From positions 1 to 64,000 of the forward strand of contig CAVXKL010000004.1 in assembly GCA_963762395.1 (NCBI GenBank): a stretch of DNA of 64,000 nucleotides. Reading direction: 5' to 3'. The notes beneath the pieces are model-generated. The model was not told the origin of the DNA and searched no databases. It saw only the letters and a list, made by a program, of their open reading frames with translations. This document shows, piece by piece, positions 9,191 to 18,428 of this stretch. A program made the position numbers and the translations under genes. Each line of letters starts with the position of its first letter. Position 1 is the first letter of the stretch. Source of the DNA: JAJZKE01 sp963762395. GTDB lineage: Bacteria; Patescibacteriota; Saccharimonadia; Saccharimonadales; UBA4665.

Positions 9191-11301
9191 ATGAATCCGA
9201 AGCTGAATAGAGAGCTGGAAGACCTGTGTATCAACACGATCCGAATACTGTCGGCCGACGCTGTCCAGAACGCGAACGCCGGTCATCCCGGCATGCCGAT
9301 GGGCGCTGCTGCTATGGCCTACACTCTTTGGACGCAGTTTCTCAAGCATAATCCTCGGAACCCGCAGTGGTTCGACCGCGATCGTTTCGTATTGTCCGGG
9401 GGACATGGGTCGATGCTGTTATACAGCCTGCTGTACCTTTCCGGTTACGACCTGCCCCTCGAGGAGATCAAGCATTTCAGAAAATGGGGGAGCAAAGCGG
9501 CAGGTCACCCTGAGCGTGGTCTGGCGCCCGGCGTCGAGGTCACCACGGGACCACTTGGGCAAGGATTCGCCAACGGCGTGGGCCTGGCGATTGCTGAGGC
9601 GTGGCTCGCGGCGCGCTATAACCGGCCTGGACACAAGATCGTCGATCACTATACGTACGCGATCTGCGGCGATGGCGATCTGATGGAAGGCATCAGTCAG
9701 GAAGCTGCCTCACTGGCCGGACATCTGCGTCTGGGGAAACTCATTTATCTGTACGACCAGAATCACATTTCCCTCGCCGGAGCCACCGAAATCGATTTTA
9801 CCGAGGACGTGGCAAAACGCTTCGAAGCGTCTGGCTGGCACACTCGCGTGGTTCCGGATGGCAATGACACCGAAGACGTGGCATCCGCAATTCGCGAAGC
9901 CCAGGCCGAGGATCAAAGGCCATCATTAATCCTGGCGCGGACTCACATCGGCTATGGCAGCCCTCATAAGCAAGACAATTTCACCGCGCATGGGGACCCG
10001 CTGGGAGAAGAGGAATTACTAGCCACCAAGAAAGCCTTGGGGTGGCCGAGCATGGAGAAGTTCTACCTGCCCCAAGACTCGGTGGAATTATTTCCGTCAG
10101 GCGGTTCCTCATGGCGCGCAAATGGAGGACGAGTGGCGGAAGAAGTTCGACGCATACAAGCAAGCGTTTCCAAAGGAAGCCGCCGAGTTCGAGAGCATCA
10201 TTAGCGACAAGCTCCCGGAAAACTGGGATGTCGATCTCCCCAAATGGAAGCCCACCGATAAACCGATCGCAACTCGCGCCGCAGGCGGCGAAGCGATGAA
10301 TGCTCTGGCCAAACACATCCCCAACCTGATCGGCGGATCAGCGGACCTGAACCCGTCGACCAGGACGGCGCTTAAGGGCCTGGGAGATTTCCAATCGCGG
10401 GAAGTGTCGGGGCCGGGAACGCTGGGTGCAGTCGGCGGGGAGTGGAGCTATGCCGGGCGGAACATTGCTTTCGGTGTTCGCGAGCACGCCATGGGAGCCG
10501 CCGTGAATGGAATGGCCGCACACGGCGGTGTGCTTCCCTTCAGCGCGACATTTTTCATGTTTTCCGACTACATGAAGCCTGCCATCCGCCTGGGGGCCTT
10601 GAGTAATCTCAAAGCGATCTACATTTTTACGCACGACAGCATCGGACTCGGGGAGGATGGCCCGACTCACCAGCCAATCGAGCATCTCGCCGGCTTGCGC
10701 GCAGTTCCAGGGCTTACGGTCATCCGTCCTGCCGATCCGAACGAAACCGTGGAGGCGTGGGCTTTTGCGGTTCAACATAACGGTCCGACGCTGTTAGTGC
10801 TGACGCGGCAGATAGTCGCACATCTTGACCGTAGCGGGGCGAAAGACCCCGGTGTCGCACGCGGCGCCTATGTGCTCGCGGACGTCGAAGGCGGTTCTCC
10901 GGATGTGATCCTCATCGGCACCGGCTCCGAAGTTAATCTCTGTGTGCTGGCGCGGGAGAAGCTGAAGGATTTCGGAGTGAAGGCACGCGTAGTCAGTATG
11001 CCGTGTTGGAGCCTGTTCGAGGCCCAGGAGGAGTCTTACCGTGAAAGCGTCCTTCCGCGAAGCATCAAGAAACGCGTCACAGTGGAGGCCGGCTCACCGA
11101 TAGGATGGCATCGACTGGGCGGGCGACGAGGGTGCGGTTATTGGTGTGGAGCGCTTTGGAGCGTCGGCGCCTGGCCAGGATGTTCTCACTCATCTGGGCT
11201 TCACGGCGGATCACGTCACGGCTGCCGCTCTTCGCCTCTTGGGCAAAAACGACGAAGCCGATCTGCAATACAAATCTGAAGCAACGTTGGCGACGGCGTA
11301 G
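9191..11301 (+). CDS. tkt: transketolase, broken by two indels
   Basis: Thiamine-diphosphate enzyme of the pentose phosphate pathway. ATG 9191 follows GGAGG at 9180-9184. The first frame carries ANAGHPGMPMG, the ThDP motif CGDGDLMEGISQEAASLAG and TTGPLGQG. Near 10,088-10,095 an extra T (TTATTTCCG) moves the reading to another frame, which continues with MEDEWRKKFDAYKQ, GVREHAMGA, TFFMFSDYMKPA and HDSIGLGEDGPTHQP. A second extra base near 11,116 shifts it again. Correcting that gives GWHRWAGDEGAVIGVERFG and a proper C-terminus ending in a TAG at 11,299. All domains (PP, Pyr, C-terminal) are present, so I think the gene is intact in the organism and the indels are sequence errors. Confidence 0.88.
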
Positions 11302-11310
11302 CGCACGGTG

Positions 11311-12369
11311 TCATTTCGGGTGTACGGTCAAGAGGCGGAATCCAGGTCCAGAACTGCACATGAGATCGCCTTCGAAGACCTGGCAATCGTTCACGAAATC
11401 CCGTAGCGCCTGCTTGTGCCAGTGCGTGCCCCCATCCGTCGTGTAGGCAAGCGTTAGCCCGGCGCCTTCCGAGAAAAAGACGAAGCCTCTTTCTCTGGAA
11501 GTAAATCGCACTAGGTCTGCCATCTTGGACTTCCCTTGAAACAATAGATCCGGGTCCGCCGTCCAGCGCTTTCCTCCGTCAACGGTGGAATACAAATACG
11601 AAGAAACATAGTCGCCCGCATTGGCGTGATTCCAAACGGTGAGCCAGCCGTGCTGTTGATCGAGGAAGAACAGATCACGTACCCGTTCCGGTTGTTGCGG
11701 AGAAGTCGTTCGGGACTCTTGCCAGTCCCTCCCTCCATTGACGGTTCGGAACACCAAAAGGTCCTTCCCGTCGACACCGGCGATCCATCCATTGTTGGAC
11801 GTTAGGAACACCATACGTTGGATAAAACCGATATCCGGGATCTTGGTTTTCACCCAAGAGCGGCCTCCGTCATCGGTACGAAAGAACTCGTCGGTCACGG
11901 TTCCGTACCCATGGCGATTATCAATGAACTGCATCCTTTGCAGGAACTGATGGGAGACGCGCTGCCAATGCCGACCGCCGTCCCGCGTACTGATCATTTT
12001 CCCCTCGTCCGCGACGACGTCCAACGGATCGATCCAGCCGCGCGCTGCGTCCAGGAACGAGAAGGCGAGTTGTGCGTCTGGGTCGGTGTACTGTTGGCTC
12101 CGGGGCACTTCTCTCCAGGTGTGGCCGGCATCGGTGCTGTGGACAACGACAACATTCACTCCACATAGATGATCCTCGGAGCCAACGCCCCAGACTTCGC
12201 TACGACTGACGAATTGAATCTCTCCTAGTCTGACGGCGATCTTGCATCCGATGCAATTACCCTCACTCCAGGTCAGCGTGAAACGGGCGTTCGCCGCTTT
12301 TTGCTCTTGCCCGTACCCGACCGAAACAAGTTCTGCCAGCACGAACATCATCGCTACAGGCTTTTTCAC
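11311..12369 (-). CDS. secreted BNR/YCF48-like beta-propeller protein
   Basis: About 350 residues with an N-terminal signal peptide (KKPVAMMFVLAELVSVGYGQ) and at least six Asp-box-like repeats: STDAGHTW, STRDGGRHW, RTDDGGRSW, RTVNGGRDW, STVDGGKRW and TTDGGTHW. This spacing marks a sialidase/YCF48-type beta-propeller, often found in large paralogous sets in Acidobacteria and relatives. No catalytic sialidase residues are recognised, so an enzyme function is not claimed. The GTG at 12,369 gives the best n-region; TTG 12,396 and ATG 12,351 are alternatives. It converges on the transketolase with about 10 bases between stops. Confidence 0.75.
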   Translation of the reverse strand: MKKPVAMMFVLAELVSVGYGQEQKAANARFTLTWSEGNCIGCKIAVRLGEIQFVSRSEVWGVGSEDHLCGVNVVVVHSTDAGHTWREVPRSQQYTDPDAQLAFSFLDAARGWIDPLDVVADEGKMISTRDGGRHWQRVSHQFLQRMQFIDNRHGYGTVTDEFFRTDDGGRSWVKTKIPDIGFIQRMVFLTSNNGWIAGVDGKDLLVFRTVNGGRDWQESRTTSPQQPERVRDLFFLDQQHGWLTVWNHANAGDYVSSYLYSTVDGGKRWTADPDLLFQGKSKMADLVRFTSRERGFVFFSEGAGLTLAYTTDGGTHWHKQALRDFVNDCQVFEGDLMCSSGPGFRLLTVHPK

Positions 12370-12444
12370 CTCGGCGTCCCTGAACTCAGCGTACAATACC
12401 GCGGCTCCTCACGCGCCAGCTGGCCCGCGCCGCATTACGCGCCG

Positions 12445-12798
12445 TCAACGGCTCGGAGACATTTTGATGTCCGGCATATTGACGGTTTCGCCTCCACGCA
12501 CCGTCACTACGGAAATCTTGTGATCCCGATAACCTGCCTTTTTGACGACGATCGAATATCGACCTTCCGGAACATCGACAAACTGATAAAAACCCTTTTC
12601 ATCGGCGCCGGTTGTTTTGCGGTGCGATTCGGGCTCGACGCTATCGATATTCGTTGCCACGAGAGCCGCATAGGGAATGGGGACTTGCTTCTCGTCAACA
12701 ATCTTTCCCTGTATCAACCCGACCAGGGGCTGTTGGCTCTTGACGCAATCTGAAGAAATGAGAAGCGAAAGGACCAGGGGCAAGAAACACCTCTTCAT
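12445..12798 (-). CDS. small secreted carboxypeptidase-regulatory-like protein
   Basis: About 117 residues starting at ATG 12,798 with a signal peptide (MKRCFLPLVLSLLISSDC, possibly a lipobox). A single beta-sandwich follows with the carboxypeptidase regulatory-like pattern: IQGKIVDEKQVPIPYAALV, KGFYQFVDVPEGRYSIVVKK and GETVNMPDIKM. Such domains often bind or scaffold at the cell surface; no enzyme residues are seen. It lies just downstream of the mlaD-type gene on the same strand and could be its last operon member. Confidence 0.7.
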   Translation of the reverse strand: MKRCFLPLVLSLLISSDCVKSQQPLVGLIQGKIVDEKQVPIPYAALVATNIDSVEPESHRKTTGADEKGFYQFVDVPEGRYSIVVKKAGYRDHKISVVTVRGGETVNMPDIKMSPSR

Positions 12799-12836
12799 GC
12801 TGCTTGACCTCCCGCATGTCGGGCACCAGTACCTGA

Positions 12837-14282
12837 TCATTTTCGGCGGTCGTCGAAAAGCACAATCGCAACGCCATTCCAGGTATCTCGTCCGGCGCAA
12901 TGCGGCGGCTTGTCCCGAAGAGGCACGATTCCGACGTCGCTGTGTACGAGGTGAAAATGCGCCTCGAGATATTCGCGAACCAGATTCGCGCGTCTTCGCG
13001 ACGTCACAAATTGCTGGTCAGGCGTTCCCGTACCGGAGTAACCCTCGACGATAACCAAATGATCCGGCAGTGAATCCACGACTGGTGCAACCGCGCTGTC
13101 AATCGCGTGGCGCCCAGTTTCGTCTAGTTGCACTGTGCCATTGCTGCCGGTATCAAACAGGTTCGCCGCATCCAGCCAGGTCCGCGACCCGCAAGCATTT
13201 TCGCGCTGACATGCCTTGAGGTAATCGGCCGACGACAACTGCTCCAGGTTATAAAAACCGCGCTTCTTGAAAAACCCCCGGAAGAAGAATTCGTGTTTTA
13301 GCGCTTCCGTGTCTTCCGCAAGATTGGCGGTTCCGCGATTCAGGTTTGAAAGTGTCTCACGAATATTGGTCGCCCCGTCCTCGCCCATGTTATCCGGCCC
13401 CAAAGCGCCTTTGATCGTCTGATTGAGTTGTTCCGACATCGCCTGCACGTTCTCAAGAATTGCCTGCGCTTTCGACGCGAGGTCACGGGACTGCACATCT
13501 GCGAGAATCCGATCGGCGCGCGCCGATGCATCGCTCAGGTTTGAGGTGGCTTGCTGCGCATTGGATAGAGTCGCCTGCAGCTGCTTCCTGGTCGCTTCAT
13601 CTTTCAAGAGCAAGCCTGCCGGCCCTTTACCCGCATTCAAATCCGACACAATTGCGTTGATCGTGTCCGTGATCTGGCTGGCATTGCTGGCCATCTTTCT
13701 GATGTCCGGCTGCACTACCGTAACCAGGCCGTCAACATGATTCACGGTCTTGGTCACTGAATCGAGCGCGACGTCGAGCCGGCCGTGAAGATCGGTAACA
13801 CTGCCCTGAAGGTTATCCAACAGCGTGGAACTTTTGTCCAACAACGCGGAACCCTTCTCGAGCGCCGCCCCTAGATCGAAGGGCTCTTTACTGGGAAGCG
13901 TGGCTCCGTCCGGCGCCTCCGCGGCGGTGCTCGTGCCCTCCCGAATGAAGATAAACTTGTCGCCAACGATGCCCTCGGTCCGAATAGAGACCAACGAATC
14001 GGTGCGGATCATTCCTCGCGCGTTCGCTCTCACCTGAAGCTTCAGCCGGAACTTCGACGCTGGGCTGGCCGGAATTTCAATGCCCTTGACCTCGCCGGCC
14101 TCGATGCCGGAAACTCGCACCTGCGCGCCACGCGGCAATCCGCCGATGTCCGAGAATTCCGCGTAGAACTCCACATGTTTGCCGAAAATATCGTAGCGGT
14201 TTCCGATTAGAAACAGGATTGCGGTGAACAGTCCAATACCCAAGATCAGGAACAGTCCAATGGCCCAGCTATGAATGCGCAT
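12837..14282 (-). CDS. mlaD: MlaD-like MCE protein with C-terminal OmpA-like domain
   Basis: Substrate-binding part of an ABC lipid transporter between the membranes. 481 residues: one N-terminal membrane helix (WAIGLFLILGIGLFTAILFLIG), an MCE domain at about 35-120 (VEFYAEFSDIGGLPRGAQVRVSGIEAG; GDKFIFIREG), then a long helical region (about 140-330) rich in Ser/Asn/Gln. The C-terminus (about 375-480) resembles OmpA, with LVIVEGYSGTGTPDQQ and SRRRANLVREYL typical of peptidoglycan-binding OmpA domains. An MCE-OmpA fusion is less usual than plain MlaD. It is encoded 1 base after mlaF in a mlaE-mlaF-mlaD order. Confidence 0.85.
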   Translation of the reverse strand: MRIHSWAIGLFLILGIGLFTAILFLIGNRYDIFGKHVEFYAEFSDIGGLPRGAQVRVSGIEAGEVKGIEIPASPASKFRLKLQVRANARGMIRTDSLVSIRTEGIVGDKFIFIREGTSTAAEAPDGATLPSKEPFDLGAALEKGSALLDKSSTLLDNLQGSVTDLHGRLDVALDSVTKTVNHVDGLVTVVQPDIRKMASNASQITDTINAIVSDLNAGKGPAGLLLKDEATRKQLQATLSNAQQATSNLSDASARADRILADVQSRDLASKAQAILENVQAMSEQLNQTIKGALGPDNMGEDGATNIRETLSNLNRGTANLAEDTEALKHEFFFRGFFKKRGFYNLEQLSSADYLKACQRENACGSRTWLDAANLFDTGSNGTVQLDETGRHAIDSAVAPVVDSLPDHLVIVEGYSGTGTPDQQFVTSRRRANLVREYLEAHFHLVHSDVGIVPLRDKPPHCAGRDTWNGVAIVLFDDRRK

Positions 14283-14283
14283 A

Positions 14284-15033
14284 TTATTGTGTCTCGGAAA
14301 CCAGTGCTCTCACCAAAGCGCTCTGATTCTTCGCTAACTCGTCGATGCCGCCTACCGCGATGAGATTGCCGTTATCTAGAACTCCGACGCGGTCGCCGAG
14401 GCGACGTGCTTCCCGGGTGTCGTGAGTAACAATCACCATCGTGGTGTTGTCTCTTTTTCGGACGCGTAATAAGAGGTCGTCGATCTCCGACGCCGTCACG
14501 CGATCCAGTCCGCTGACTGGCTCGTCGACCAGCAGGATACTGGGATCGAGCATAAGGGCTCGAGCCAGTCCTGCCCGTTTGCGCATGCCCCCTGACAGTT
14601 CCGCCGGCATCTTGCGGCCGTCTTTTCCCAAACCCACATCATCCAGGTTTTTTTGAACGATGGTCTCAATCTCTTCATCCGGCTTTTTCTCCCGCAAGCG
14701 CTTCAAAGGCACGGCGAGGTTGTCATGGAGCGAGAACGAATCGAAAAGTGCGGCGCTCTGAAAAAGGAAGCCGATCCGGCTTCTTACCTTCGATAGTCCG
14801 TCTTCGTCCATCCCGACAATGTTGTCGTTTTCGACGCAGATTGCACCTGCATCCGGTTGTATTAAGCCGATAGTGAGCTTCAAGGTCACGCTCTTTCCCA
14901 TTCCGCTTCGCCCTAAGAGACAGAAGGCTTCTCCTGGCGCAACTTCGAAGGAAACGTTGTTGAGAACCGCTCGGCCGCCGAATGAGCGGGACACTTCGCG
15001 GAAAGCTATCGCCGGAGGATTGCCGCCGTTCAT
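14284..15033 (-). CDS. mlaF: MlaF-like ABC transporter ATPase
   Basis: Drives the MCE lipid transporter. 249 residues with Walker A GRSGMGKS near 38-45, a Q-loop (FLFQSAALFDS), the ABC signature ELSGGMRKRAGLARAL typical of MCE ATPases, Walker B ILLVDEPVSGLD and the switch VIVTHD. The start overlaps the mlaE end by 4 bases (ATGA-type), showing translational coupling. Acts on the cytoplasmic side of the inner membrane with MlaE. Confidence 0.93.
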   Translation of the reverse strand: MNGGNPPAIAFREVSRSFGGRAVLNNVSFEVAPGEAFCLLGRSGMGKSVTLKLTIGLIQPDAGAICVENDNIVGMDEDGLSKVRSRIGFLFQSAALFDSFSLHDNLAVPLKRLREKKPDEEIETIVQKNLDDVGLGKDGRKMPAELSGGMRKRAGLARALMLDPSILLVDEPVSGLDRVTASEIDDLLLRVRKRDNTTMVIVTHDTREARRLGDRVGVLDNGNLIAVGGIDELAKNQSALVRALVSETQ

Positions 15034-15791
15034 ATGGCCGTCTCCGGGAACAGGAAAAAGATGGCCTTTACCAGAACAACGTCGATAAGAATAATGGCGA
15101 GCGAGGAGATGACGACGCTGTTCGTGGCAGCGCGCCCAACGCCTTCAGCGCCCTCATCGGTGGTGTAGCCGAGGTAAGAGGAGATCAGACCAATAACGGC
15201 TCCGAAAATGGCCGTCTTGAGGGTTGGGGGAATAAAGGCTGCCCAGCTCACGTCATGGAAAGCGCGGGAAATATAGAGTTGGACGGATAGATCAGAGGTC
15301 GCGCGTTCCGCTAGGTAGCCTCCCGCAAGCCCCACTACATCCATGAAGACCGTAAGTATGGGAAGCGCGATCGAGCAGGCAATGATGCGGGGAATCACCA
15401 ACATTTTGAAGGAATCGATGGAAAGCACTTCGATCGCGTCAATCTGTTCGGTTGCGCGCATGTTCGCCAACTCCGCACCAATGCCCGCTCCCACTCGCCC
15501 AGCCATCAACAATCCGGCGAGGAGAGGTCCAATCTCGTTGAAGAACGCCAACGACTGGACTGCGGGCATTTCTGCTTGAGCTCCAAATTGGACCAGAGTG
15601 GTCCGTGTGTGAAGGGCCAGGACAAGCCCTAAAGCGAAGCCCGAAGACAACACCAGCGGCAACGATTTCCATCCAGCCACTTCGATTTGTCGCAGGATCA
15701 TCTGGAATTCAAAGGGAGGAACCAGCACCCGCTGCGCGGCGCGCAGAGCAAACAGGCCGATGTTCCCGATGAAGTCCAGATATCTACGCAT
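15030..15791 (-). CDS. mlaE: MlaE-like permease
   Basis: Inner-membrane permease of the phospholipid/ABC MCE transporter, 253 residues with about five to six membrane helices. Family signatures are visible: GFALGLVLALHTR, LLAGLLMAGRVGAGIGAELANMRATEQIDAIEVLSID and the ISSYLGYTTDEGAEGVGRAATNSVV loop. First gene of the mlaE-F-D operon. The organism must therefore have an outer membrane, or at least an envelope that needs MCE lipid traffic. Confidence 0.93.
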   Translation of the reverse strand: MRRYLDFIGNIGLFALRAAQRVLVPPFEFQMILRQIEVAGWKSLPLVLSSGFALGLVLALHTRTTLVQFGAQAEMPAVQSLAFFNEIGPLLAGLLMAGRVGAGIGAELANMRATEQIDAIEVLSIDSFKMLVIPRIIACSIALPILTVFMDVVGLAGGYLAERATSDLSVQLYISRAFHDVSWAAFIPPTLKTAIFGAVIGLISSYLGYTTDEGAEGVGRAATNSVVISSLAIILIDVVLVKAIFFLFPETAI

Positions 15792-15875
15792 ATATTCCTT
15801 GAGCGCTTCAGTAGAAATCAGTTCGGAGGCATCTCCTGCCTCCGAATCCCGTGCTCCGCGCGAAGTTCTGTTGAA

Positions 15876-16523
15876 TTAGCGACTGGACGCTTGCGCGATG
15901 GTTGCGACGAACGTCTGCGCGCTTGAAGGCGCTGTTGCTCCCGCGACAATTTCGCCGTTGCTTAGTGTCTTTCCATAAAGGGCTTTGTTGCCGGAGTCAT
16001 CGGGTTTCAGGGTTGCACCATCGAGATCGAAGCCCGCGAAGGCTCCCTTGGTGTGGCCGTAAAGAAGAATCTTTGCGTTGGGATCGCCATGTGCCGACGC
16101 GCCATTTCCCCAGGCAGCCGAAGCGTCCGACCCGATCGCGAAACGATCAGAGAGCAGCTTGGAACGCAGGCCGTTGTCCATCGACAGAATTACGATGTTC
16201 ATTTCTTCGCCACCGAGCTGTACGCCCAAGCTGCCGCTATCCAGGGTGATCGCTCCCGGTGCCGACCAGTTGCCACCATTCCGACACGAAATGAATCCCC
16301 GTCCGTGGCCTACTCCAACAACAACGGCCCCTTTCTTGAATCCGGGAATGACCACGACGCAATCGGCACTGGCGAGTTCTCCCGCCGGAATGTCGTGCCC
16401 GGATTGCGTCATCTTATTGAGAACAGCAGTGGCTTTCCCGAGCCGTGCGGTCGTGTCATCCGCGCCCGCCGCAGTGAAAACGGCAGCGAATGTCAAGGAG
16501 AGAAGGTATTGTGCTTTTCGCAT
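15876..16523 (-). CDS. secreted SYLF-domain lipid-binding protein
   Basis: 215 residues from ATG 16,523 with a signal peptide (MRKAQYLLSLTFAAVFTAAGA). The mature part has the SYLF/YSC84 pattern: DIPAGELASADCVVVIPGFKKGAVVVG, HGRGFISCRNGGNWSAPGAI and SDASAAWGNGASAHG, then YGHTKGAFAGFDLDG. Such domains bind phosphoinositides in eukaryotes; bacterial versions are secreted with unclear roles. An upstream in-frame ATG (16,688) is rejected because the signal peptide starts at 16,523. It sits upstream of mlaE on the same strand with an 84-base gap. Confidence 0.85.
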   Translation of the reverse strand: MRKAQYLLSLTFAAVFTAAGADDTTARLGKATAVLNKMTQSGHDIPAGELASADCVVVIPGFKKGAVVVGVGHGRGFISCRNGGNWSAPGAITLDSGSLGVQLGGEEMNIVILSMDNGLRSKLLSDRFAIGSDASAAWGNGASAHGDPNAKILLYGHTKGAFAGFDLDGATLKPDDSGNKALYGKTLSNGEIVAGATAPSSAQTFVATIAQASSR

Positions 16524-16990
16524 AAGTGTTGTCCTTTCGTGTTGGCTGAACGCACGCAGCATTCCAATCGGACGCATCAATGAATGTCCGTAAAACTGAA
16601 CCTCTTCCCGCCAGAACCGGCTCACCACACCTGTGAGGGAACCTGCGACGACGACCAGTTGTCGACGCGTCGGATGGTCAACTGACACTGAGTCACAACC
16701 ATTCCCTCCGAGTCCGGTCAGGATATGTCGCTGAAATACAAGAAATGAGCGGTGCAGGCGCGTCTAGCCGACCGTGGCATGTGCCCGCTAGTGGATCGGA
16801 AACTTCGGAGGTAATAGATGTTGGATGGCGCTGGAAATAAGCCCTGCAGTCGGGACCTCGGTCGAAGGGTCGTTAGGGGAATCGGCAGCAACGGCTACTC
16901 GTCTTGAGCATGGCGGTGCGGCCCGGCACCAACGTTTCTTGCCATCTGCGGGGCTGTTTTATGAAATAGATGGCTTAGGATGAATAACGT
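16524..16990. other. 467-base intergenic region, nothing recognised
   Basis: Spacer between the end of nuoN and the start of the SYLF gene, both on the minus strand. I see no conserved ORF, tRNA or clear terminator hairpin with a T-run. It probably holds the promoter of the SYLF gene. Confidence 0.5.
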
Positions 16991-18425
16991 TCAATTGAGC
17001 ACCTCCATGGTTCTTCGGATCAGATCGAGCAACGGTGCGGGGTAGACTCCAAACCAAATCAGCATGAGCGTGAGTCCGACGAGGATGAAAGCGCCACTGC
17101 GGAGAGACCATCTGGATCGGCGCAGTGTGCTCGGGCGGGGCTGAGTATAGCATCACGACAACGCGCAGATAGTAGAAAAGGCCGGCAACGCTGGTGACGA
17201 CGAGGATAATGATCAAAGCCCAGGCGTCAGCAGCCGCTCCGGCGGCGAGCACATAGAACTTGCCCAGAAAACCCATCGTCGCGGGAATACCAGCTAGTGA
17301 GAGGAGTGCAACGGTGAAGGCGCCGGCCATCACCGGCCGCCGCCAGAAGAGGCCGCGGTAGTCCTCCAGATCGCCTGCATCGCGCCCGGAGCTGGAGAGA
17401 ACTGTCACAATTCCAAAAGCCACAAGGATGGTTACGGTGTACGCCACCAGATAAAAGCTCACCGCCTCAATCGCCATCGTCCCGCCCGCCAGAAACGCCA
17501 CCAGTATGTATCCAAAGTGGGCAATCGAGGAGTAGGCCAGAATGCGCTTGACATTGTTCTGCCGCAGCGCGAGAAGATTGCCTGCGCACATCGAGGCAAT
17601 CGCGATGATGGAGAACACCAAAAACACAGCGCGATACTGCAGCGCATCCGAAAGGTAAAAATAGCGCAGCAACAGCGCTACCATCGCGCTCTTGGAGGTC
17701 GTAGCCACGAATGCCGCTACGGGTGCGGGCGCGCCCTCGTAAACATCCGGCGTCCAGAGGTGGAAGGGCACCACACCCAGCTTGAAACCTATGCCCGTCA
17801 CGGTGAGCGCGATCCCAGGCAACAGCAGAGCGAGTCCGGAACCGCTAAAGGAGAGTTCCCGGATGCGCGAGAACTCCATGCTGCCGGCGTCGGCATAAAT
17901 GAGGGCCGCGCCGAAAAGCAGGAATGCGGCGGAAGCCGAAGCCAGGATCAGATACTTGATTCCGGCTTCGAGGGCCAGTTCACGGCCCGTAACGTAAGCA
18001 AGCATCGCGTACAAGGCGACGCTCAAGATCTCGAGCCCAAGCAGAAACGAAACAAAATGACTGCTCGCCACCAGTACCGCGCAACCCAGGGTGGCGATGA
18101 GGAGCAGGAGATACAGCTCTTCGCGTTGGCTCATCCTGTTTTTCGAAGTACTGATAAGAGAAGCACTGCCACCACCGCCGAGGAGGCGATGATCAGGCCC
18201 ATGTAGAACAAGGCGTATCGATCCAGGAGCAGAAGCGACGTCACTTGTCGCGGGACAAGCGGCGCGGCCGCGAATATGGAGATGAAGGCGGCGGCCAGCC
18301 CGGCGAGTGTCAACCCCATCGCCAGCGCATGACTACGCTTGCTTGCGATGCCGAGCATCACAACAATCGAAGTTGCTGCGATCAAAATGCAGAGGAAGTA
18401 AGGCGAGAATATCGGCGGCGTCCAT
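16991..18425 (-). CDS. nuoN: NADH-quinone oxidoreductase subunit N, broken by indels
   Basis: Antiporter-like proton-pumping subunit of complex I. The ATG at 18,425 is 3 bases after the nuoM stop and begins MDAADILALLPL; one base must be removed near 18,391 to continue ILIAATSIVVMLGIA. A second disturbed patch lies at 18,125-18,150, where the frame ends at LRKTG and resumes at REELYLLLLIATLGCAVLVAS. A third shift near 17,101 precedes the true C-terminus FILVGLTLMLIWFGVYPAPLL...RRTMEVLN, ending in TGA at 16,991-16,993. The core contains the conserved FKLGVVPFHLWTPDVYEGAPAP. The gene is probably intact in nature. Confidence 0.88.
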
Positions 18426-18428
18426 GGT

